DNA of 41,576 nucleotides from positions 1 to 41,576 of the forward strand of contig CAJVWU010000032.1 in the NCBI GenBank assembly GCA_913009755.1, read 5' to 3'. Under the pieces are notes generated by a model. That model worked only from the letters and a program-made list of their open reading frames with translations, had not been told where the DNA came from and did no database searches. This stretch comes from an uncultured Bacteroidia bacterium. GTDB taxonomy: Bacteria; Bacteroidota; Bacteroidia; Bacteroidales; F082. Made by a program: the position numbers and the translations under genes. Of this stretch, positions 37,797 to 41,576 are shown piece by piece. Positions within the stretch are counted from its first letter, which is position 1. Every line of letters begins with the position of its first letter.

Positions 37797-38576
37797 ATGA
37801 AAAACAAAACAATTGTCATTACAGGGAGCACACGGGGTATCGGCCGGGGACTGACCGTTGAGTTCTTAAATCGCGGACATCAGGTGGTCATCAACGGGCG
37901 GTTAAAGGAAAAAGTAGAAAAGGCCGTCAGCGAACTTAAAAAAATAAATCCGGATGTAGTGGGCGTTGCGGGAAGTATCACTGACAAGGCCACTCATCAA
38001 AAGATCATCCGGGAAGCAACATCGGCTTTCGGAAAAATTGACATCTGGATCAACAATGCCGGGATTCCACAGCCTCACAAGCTGTTTATGGACCTGGATG
38101 ACCCTGACCTGAAAAAGGTAACCGAAACCAACATCTTCGGCCTGATGCTGGGAACGAAAACGGCAGCCGGTTTCATGACCGCCCAGGGCTTTGGAAAAAT
38201 ATTCAATATGGCCGGCTTTGGCAGCAACGGCAAGACAATGAACAAGCTCACGCTGTATGGCACCACCAAGCGCGCCGTCAGTTATTTTACAAAATCCTTT
38301 GCCAAAGAAATAAAAGGTAGTGTTCTGCAAGTGGGTGTACTGAATCCCGGCATGGTACGCACCGGTTTCCTGCAGCAATCCATAGAAGCCGGCAGTATTT
38401 CGCCTGAAGAATCGAAAAAATTCAAAAAAGTGTATGATGTGCTGGCCGAAGATGTGGATGTGGTTGCCGGCTTCCTGGCCAACCGCATCCTGAAAAGCAA
38501 CAAGGACTATGACCGGATCAGGTTTTTGACCCCCTCAAGGCTGATGGTTAAATTGGTGAAACTTGCACTAAGTTAA
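37797..38576 (+). CDS. Short-chain dehydrogenase/reductase
   Basis: A 259-residue classical SDR oxidoreductase. The Rossmann motif is GSTRGIG (10-16), followed by NNAG (86-89) and the catalytic triad S143 (GFGSNG), Y154 and K158 (YGTTK). The R near residue 35 (INGRLKE) after the second strand suggests NADP(H) preference. Substrate is not evident. It probably shares a transcript with the NYN gene, though no functional link is known. Confidence 0.87.
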   Translation: MKNKTIVITGSTRGIGRGLTVEFLNRGHQVVINGRLKEKVEKAVSELKKINPDVVGVAGSITDKATHQKIIREATSAFGKIDIWINNAGIPQPHKLFMDLDDPDLKKVTETNIFGLMLGTKTAAGFMTAQGFGKIFNMAGFGSNGKTMNKLTLYGTTKRAVSYFTKSFAKEIKGSVLQVGVLNPGMVRTGFLQQSIEAGSISPEESKKFKKVYDVLAEDVDVVAGFLANRILKSNKDYDRIRFLTPSRLMVKLVKLALS

Positions 38577-38606
38577 AAGGGTATATTGATGGCTTAGAGG
38601 AAAACT

Positions 38607-38705
38607 TTAAAAACATTTACCGGGGCTTTCGTCAAAGGTAGTGCACGATGCCATAAACAATATAAATGAGGGAAGAAACAGAAAAACCAGCACCTTTATC
38701 TTCAT
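38607..38705 (-). pseudogene. Lipoprotein signal-peptide fragment
   Basis: On the minus strand the ATG at 38705 encodes KIKVLVFLFLPSFILFMASC followed by TTFDESPGKCF and a stop: a complete lipoprotein signal (lipobox MASC) with only about ten residues after it. An in-frame ATG at 38720 adds five residues. This is probably the 5' end of a deleted lipoprotein gene, as no mature protein follows. Confidence 0.4.
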
Positions 38706-38726
38706 TTGAAAAAAATCCATCTTCAA

Positions 38727-39518
38727 TTATTTTACAACAACAAAACGGGAAGTCAGCACGGGCTGTCCTTTGGCCGTTAACCTCACAAAATACAGGCCAT
38801 TTTTGAAATTTGTTACAGGAATTTCAATTTTGTTTTTTCCTGCGTCCAACCATTTCTGCCCGGAACGGAAAACAACTTTTCCGGTTAAATCAAGTATTTC
38901 GTAATCAACCGGCAAGGGGTTCTTTAATGTAAAATCCAGAAAAACCTTTTGTGAAGCAGGACTGGGATACATCACGGCATGGGCAGCCATCATTCCATGT
39001 TGTTCCACACCAACATACTCGCCGCCGGCCGCAACAATGGCATCCGTAATGTTTTCCTCGGTGGGGGGCCAGATGTATTGTTCCACGATCTGGTGATCGG
39101 GTATGATCAGGATTACCGTAGGATAAGAGACGATCTGGTAATCGTTGTTTGCAATATTTCCCCCGCCCTGCGTTCCGCTGACCGTTGGGACCGTAAGCCC
39201 GTATATGGAATCGAACTCCCTGACGCCCTGGTTGTCACTTCCCCAATTCATGCCAAGAAAATAAACATTGCCCTGGTTTTCGCCAAATGCTTCATAGGTG
39301 GACTGAAAGTCGGGGGCATATTCCTGGCAATAGCTGCAGGTTGTTGAAAAAAAATCAATGACCACAATTTTATCTTCTTCATCCAGCAATGGAAACAGCC
39401 AGATGGTTTCACCGTCAATGGTTTTGACGTGAAAATTCACTGCTTCCGTCAACGGGGTTTGGGCCATTCCCAACGCAGAAATAACAAAAGCAATAAAAAG
39501 AAATAAAAGTTTCTTCAT
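38727..39518 (-). CDS. Exported thioredoxin-like protein with type IX sorting domain
   Basis: A 263-residue protein from the ATG at 39518 (MKKLLFLFIAFVISALGMAQ is a clean signal peptide); an in-frame ATG at 39569 would overlap deoC and hide that signal. The redoxin domain (about 30-160) has the active-site CSYC in FFSTTCSYCQEYAPDF and the cis-proline region VSYPTVILI. The last ~80 residues, starting MYPSPASQKVFLDF and ending with a basic strand, are a Por-type sorting domain for type IX secretion. It should therefore act at the cell surface or outside, perhaps in disulphide handling of secreted proteins. It follows deoC on the same strand. Confidence 0.83.
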   Translation of the reverse strand: MKKLLFLFIAFVISALGMAQTPLTEAVNFHVKTIDGETIWLFPLLDEEDKIVVIDFFSTTCSYCQEYAPDFQSTYEAFGENQGNVYFLGMNWGSDNQGVREFDSIYGLTVPTVSGTQGGGNIANNDYQIVSYPTVILIIPDHQIVEQYIWPPTEENITDAIVAAGGEYVGVEQHGMMAAHAVMYPSPASQKVFLDFTLKNPLPVDYEILDLTGKVVFRSGQKWLDAGKNKIEIPVTNFKNGLYFVRLTAKGQPVLTSRFVVVK

Positions 39519-39523
39519 CTTCG

Positions 39524-39531
39524 CAAAATTA
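39524..39531 (-). promoter_or_regulatory. -7 box TAATTTTG close to the redoxin start
   Basis: TAATTTTG on the minus strand matches TAnnTTTG but ends only six bases before the ATG at 39518, so a transcript from it would be leaderless or nearly so. It also lies only about 25 bases from the deoC stop. Confidence 0.35.
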
Positions 39532-39555
39532 GAAATGTTTCCATTTTGGAATTTA

Positions 39556-40407
39556 CTATCCGTTTTCAAGTATTTCTTTATAAATTTTCCCCACCAGGCG
39601 ACTGGCCCCTATCCTGAACAACTTCGGCGTCAGCCAGGCTTCACCCAGGATGTTTTTAACCAGCAAATAATAATTAATCGCTTCATCGGGTTCGGAAATG
39701 CCTCCGGCGGGTTTCAGACCGGTCATTTTTCCTGTTTTCTCAAAATATTCCTTCACAGTATCCAGCATGATCACAAAGGCTTCATGTGTTGCCGCCGGGC
39801 TTATTTTTCCTGTGGAGGTTTTGATGAAGTCAGCCCCTGCCAATATAGACAACGCGGCCGCTTTCCTGATCAGTTCAACGGTTTTCAGTTCCCCGGTCTC
39901 CAGGATCACTTTCAGATGTTTTTCGCCACAGGCTTCTTTGATCAGCCGCACCTCATCCGAGATAAACTCCTCATCACCCCCGATGAGCCGCCCCCTGGAA
40001 ATAACCATATCTATTTCATCTGCCCCATGATCCACGGCATACTTTACTTCTTCAATCCTTATATTTAAAGGGGATTGTCCGCTGGGAAAGGCTCCGGCCA
40101 CACAGGCTGCTTTTATATCACTTCCTTTCAGGGCATGGTGAACAGTAGAAGCAAAAACCGGGTAAACACAAATAGCCGCCACATTGGGGATGCCATCATT
40201 ACCCTGGAAGTAGGACAATCCCTGCCGGCAAAGGGCTTCAACCTTTTCATTGGTATCGTCACCATTCAGGGTAGTCAGGTCAATCATGCCCAGTATCTGT
40301 TTCAAAACAGAAATCCGGTCCATGCCCGGTTTTTCCTGCTGAATGATCAGCGCTGCCCTGCGGGATAAGGATTCCATCGTTTGCTTATAATCCGAAAAAG
40401 TTTCCAT
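39556..40407 (-). CDS. deoC: Deoxyribose-phosphate aldolase
   Basis: A 283-residue DeoC that cleaves 2-deoxyribose-5-phosphate to glyceraldehyde-3-phosphate and acetaldehyde in deoxynucleoside breakdown. The Schiff-base lysine is K196 in ADFIKTSTGK, the second active-site lysine is K232 in GLKPAGGI, and EIDMVISRGRL provides the conserved aspartate region. The N-terminal ~40 residues are an extra helical segment compared with the ~220-residue bacterial form, as in other Bacteroidota. No deoB, deoA or nucleoside transporter is next to it; an exported redoxin follows. Confidence 0.93.
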   Translation of the reverse strand: METFSDYKQTMESLSRRAALIIQQEKPGMDRISVLKQILGMIDLTTLNGDDTNEKVEALCRQGLSYFQGNDGIPNVAAICVYPVFASTVHHALKGSDIKAACVAGAFPSGQSPLNIRIEEVKYAVDHGADEIDMVISRGRLIGGDEEFISDEVRLIKEACGEKHLKVILETGELKTVELIRKAAALSILAGADFIKTSTGKISPAATHEAFVIMLDTVKEYFEKTGKMTGLKPAGGISEPDEAINYYLLVKNILGEAWLTPKLFRIGASRLVGKIYKEILENG

Positions 40408-40423
40408 GATACAATGTTTTTGA

Positions 40424-40431
40424 CAAAACTA
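40424..40431 (-). promoter_or_regulatory. -7 box TAGTTTTG for deoC
   Basis: TAGTTTTG on the minus strand matches TAnnTTTG; transcription would start near 40418, about 11 bases before the ATG at 40407. Confidence 0.45.
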
Positions 40432-40465
40432 AAGAAAAGTGGGAATAAACGGAACCGGTGGGTAA

Positions 40466-40497
40466 AACCTGGCGGGTGGGCTTGCACCCGCCAGGTT
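40466..40497. repeat. REP-like palindrome, copy 1
   Basis: AACCTGGCGGGTG (40466-40478) and CACCCGCCAGGTT (40485-40497) form a perfect 13-bp stem around GGCTTG. A related palindrome in the other orientation is at 40931-40958; the two share the core GGCGGG-N-GGGCTTGC-N-CCCGCC and differ by paired changes in the stem. Confidence 0.6.
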
Positions 40498-40514
40498 GAG
40501 AAAATCCCGTTATT

Positions 40515-40931
40515 TTAGAGAATTTGCGGGATTGTTTTTTTACTTTCGGGAGGGGAAGACTTTGCGAAGGATAGGGAATAATAATCCCGCGTATTCGGTT
40601 TACGGCGGCGACCCTCCCGAAGCGCTTCGCTGTTCGGGATTAGTTCAACTATGGTTTTCGGTTCGTTTTGCTCCCGAAAACCAGGTTTCACTGAACAGGG
40701 ATCGAAGCTAAATACCTGTTCTTCGCGGTCGTGCAGCAGCACTATCCGTCCGTTTTCGTCGGTGATGCTGTAATAGGAGCCAAGATAATTTTTTTGCACG
40801 TAATACATGGTATCGTTGTCGGGGCTGTTGCTGTTTTGTACAAAAATAGCATTTTTTATCAACGGGTTTTTTAGACTCGCAACACAGAAAAGAACTTTCG
40901 TTGTTTCGTGAAAAAATGCCCGTTTCTCCAC
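40515..40931 (-). pseudogene. RHS/YD-repeat core fragment interrupted by a palindromic insert
   Basis: The frame contains IFVQNSNSPDNDTMYYVQKN and then YLGSYYSITDENGRIVLLH and EEQVFSFDP, the signature of RHS-repeat-associated core domains (YxxxDHLGSxxxITDxxG...FDPWGRRR). After FDP the expected WGRRR is split: about 30 unrelated codons (CSVKPGF...NSEALREG) come first, then GRRRKPNTRDYYSLSF resumes the RHS pattern. The insert corresponds to the palindrome at 40630-40698 and its flanks. Both the bulk of the RHS protein and any toxin tip are absent, and the ATG at 40931 lies in a repeat. It is a displaced, decayed piece. Confidence 0.6.
40630..40698. repeat. 69-base palindromic element inserted in the RHS fragment
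   Basis: CTGTTC (40630-40635) pairs with GAACAG (40693-40698), and GGTTTTCGG (40653-40661) with CCGAAAACC (40674-40682) around a 12-base loop, with imperfect pairing between. It separates FDP from GRRR in the RHS core reading frame while keeping the frame open. It looks like a mobile REP/MITE-type palindrome that landed in coding sequence. Confidence 0.5.
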
Positions 40932-40958
40932 CCGGCGGGAGCAAGCCCGCCCGCCGGG
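40931..40958. repeat. REP-like palindrome, copy 2
   Basis: CCCGGCGGG (40931-40939) and CCCGCCGGG (40950-40958) form a 9-bp stem around AGCAAGCCCG. It is the inverted relative of the palindrome at 40466-40497. A further hairpin (CCCTG-A-CCCG/CGGG-CTA-CAGGG-type, 40968-40994) follows directly. Confidence 0.55.
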
Positions 40959-41043
40959 AGAAGCGCTCCCTGACCCGCTGAACGGGCTACAGGGCAGACC
41001 ACGCCTGCCAAAGTTTTACTGCGGCAGTCATGCGGGCAGGAGT

Positions 41044-41076
41044 TTTCAGCGAATACAAAACGTAAACAAAATACAT
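41044..41076 (-). pseudogene. First eleven codons of a second GIY-YIG gene copy
   Basis: On the minus strand the ATG at 41076 encodes MYFVYVLYSLK, identical to the start of the intact GIY-YIG gene at 41469. After that the sequence changes to palindrome-rich DNA (CCTGCC...GGCAGG, CCCTG...CAGGG). The upstream 127 bases are also identical to those before the intact gene, so a whole unit was duplicated and then interrupted. Confidence 0.6.
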
Positions 41077-41183
41077 GGCAGTGGTTTTTGAGTTGATAAA
41101 TTAAAAAAAGCCCGGTCTTTTGTACCGGGCTCCAACGTAGCGGGGACAGGATTCGAACCTGCGACCTGGCGTACGCCCGAGCT
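41057..41183. repeat. Exact 127-base repeat, copy 1 (matches 41450-41576)
   Basis: Identical to the last 127 bases of the window; the next base on the left (41056, C against T at 41449) differs. It covers the GIY-YIG start, a terminator and a tRNA-like 3' fragment. The right window edge is therefore a break at a repeat, with the same length as the repeat at the left edge. Confidence 0.9.
41103..41131 (-). terminator. Rho-independent terminator after the tRNA-like fragment
   Basis: On the minus strand AGCCCGGT/ACCGGGCT (8 bp, loop ACAAAAG) is followed by seven T. It lies a few bases after the tRNA-like 3' end, as a normal tRNA terminator would. Confidence 0.8.
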
Positions 41184-41188
41184 ACCAC
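41138..41188 (-). pseudogene. tRNA-like 3' fragment (resembles initiator tRNA-Met)
   Basis: On the minus strand TGGTAGCTCG is followed by GGCGTACGCC, AGGTCGCAGG, TTCGAAT and CCTGTCCCCGCTA. The T arm (GCAGG-TTCGAAT-CCTGT), variable loop AGGTC and acceptor 3' strand CCCCGC are tRNA-like. The GGTAGCTCG end of the D arm recalls the initiator tRNA. The anticodon arm is replaced by the 10-base palindrome GGCGTACGCC and the 5' half is absent: the preceding bases are the end of the GIY-YIG gene, whose TAG stop overlaps the fragment. It cannot be a working tRNA as it stands. Confidence 0.55.
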
Positions 41189-41469
41189 TACAAGAAGTTT
41201 AATTTCTTATCGGCTTTTAATATATTCTGTACTTTCAGGAATTCTATCAACTTCGATCCTCCTTCCGGTGTCTTCAGATAAAGCTCCCTTTTTAAAGCAG
41301 CCGATTTATTTTCAAACTGTTCAACATGAACAATAACAAAGGGCTTTCGATGAGCGGTAGATTTGTTTCCCCCGGAATTATGCCGTAAAAATCTTTTTTG
41401 AATATTTGAGCAGGAGCCTTTGTAAAGACGATGGTCTTTCAAAGAATATAAAACGTAAACAAAATACAT
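41188..41469 (-). CDS. Small GIY-YIG nuclease-fold protein
   Basis: A 93-residue protein with the GIY-YIG fold typical of stand-alone UvrC-N-like proteins in Bacteroidota. YVLYS (5-9) is in the place of GIY and RLYKG (14-18) in the place of YIG; SNIQKRFLRHNSG carries the expected arginine and histidine, and AALKRELYLK the conserved glutamate (E62). It is flanked on both sides by the same tRNA-like fragment plus terminator; its own stop codon overlaps one of these. An upstream copy of its first eleven codons is at 41044-41076. A mobile or homing role is suggested by the layout but not shown. Confidence 0.75.
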   Translation of the reverse strand: MYFVYVLYSLKDHRLYKGSCSNIQKRFLRHNSGGNKSTAHRKPFVIVHVEQFENKSAALKRELYLKTPEGGSKLIEFLKVQNILKADKKLNFL

Positions 41470-41495
41470 GGCAGTGGTTTTTGAGTTGATAAATT

Positions 41496-41524
41496 AAAAA
41501 AAGCCCGGTCTTTTGTACCGGGCT
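41496..41524 (-). terminator. Rho-independent terminator, second copy
   Basis: Same hairpin (AGCCCGGT/ACCGGGCT with T-run on the minus strand) as at 41103-41131. It lies about 27 bases upstream of the GIY-YIG start, isolating that gene from transcription of the tRNA-like sequence. Confidence 0.8.
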
Positions 41525-41530
41525 CCAACG

Positions 41531-41576
41531 TAGCGGGGACAGGATTCGAACCTGCGACCTGGCGTACGCCCGAGCT
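41531..41576 (-). pseudogene. Second tRNA-like 3' fragment, cut by the window edge
   Basis: Identical to the fragment at 41138-41183, including the T arm and the GGCGTACGCC palindrome. The window ends within AGCTCG of the D arm, so whether a full tRNA or another fragment lies beyond is not visible. Confidence 0.5.

Larger units (their letters stand above)
41450..41576. repeat. Exact 127-base repeat, copy 2, at the right window edge
   Basis: The last 127 bases of the window, identical to 41057-41183. It includes the GIY-YIG start codon and upstream leader. Confidence 0.9.

Noticed and set aside
41138-41188. Functional tRNA gene
   Set aside because: The T arm and acceptor 3' strand fit, but the anticodon arm is replaced by a 10-base palindrome and the 5' half is missing.
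40871-41188. 105-codon minus-strand frame across the palindromes and tRNA-like fragment
   Set aside because: It reads through a tRNA-like sequence, a terminator and palindromic repeats, so it is not a plausible gene.

Overview
The window looks like one contig from a Bacteroidota chromosome, probably an environmental Bacteroidales/Marinilabiliales-type organism. The signs are C-terminal Por (type IX secretion) sorting domains on two exported proteins, repeated promoter boxes of the form TAnnTTTG, a FucP-type sugar transporter, a TPR/LuxR regulator, and sugar-utilisation enzymes of the Bacteroidota kind. No marker in the window fixes the genus. Both ends lie inside exact 127-base repeats (1-127 equals 1461-1587; 41450-41576 equals 41057-41183), so the ends are almost certainly assembly breaks rather than biological ends.

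Layout. 1-2.5 kb: a tandem pair of secreted FG-GAP/VCBS-repeat proteins, the left one cut by the edge. 2.7-5.7 kb: two radical-SAM tRNA methylthiotransferases (MtaB, MiaB-like) with a transposase remnant between them and REP-like hairpins beyond. 5.8-8.0 kb: a patch of gene decay (a ferredoxin-reductase gene missing its middle, a frameshifted cupin, an intact cupin, an internally deleted cupin). 8.1-12.3 kb: an atypical cation-diffusion-facilitator, a two-domain multicopper oxidase, an outer-membrane protein and a Crp-type regulator, with a 140-base MITE-like element between the first two. 12.3-13.1 kb: an isochorismatase-fold hydrolase and a broken HTH gene.

13.1-25.3 kb is a galactoside/sugar region: a GH2 beta-galactosidase, an exported unknown, a clan GH-D (alpha-galactosidase-like) gene broken by a 4-base duplication and a nonsense codon, a 12-unit 35-base tandem repeat, a sugar kinase lacking its N-terminus, a sugar nucleotidyltransferase, a Memo-family lipoprotein and a FucP/GluP transporter. 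Together these could release, import, phosphorylate and activate galactose or hexosamine sugars, but two of the steps are damaged. 25.4-29 kb holds two long-chain acyl-CoA synthetases. 29-33.5 kb holds an ECF sigma factor, a TPR-LuxR regulator, an exported MsrB and an S9-type hydrolase.

33.5-36.6 kb is the most unusual part. It is AT-rich and holds two consecutive units, each beginning with a GTT-type box and ending with that box's own reverse complement. Unit 1 carries an unrecognised 577-residue protein with a possible PD-(D/E)XK nuclease core; unit 2 carries a Fic protein. The junction between them folds like an integron attC site, so this looks like a small gene-cassette array with no integrase in view. 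The rest (36.7-41.6 kb) has a SnoaL-like remnant, an NYN-LOTUS protein, an SDR, an exported redoxin with a sorting domain, DeoC, and a right-end zone of palindromic repeats, an RHS fragment interrupted by a palindrome, and a GIY-YIG nuclease gene sandwiched between tRNA-like 3' fragments.
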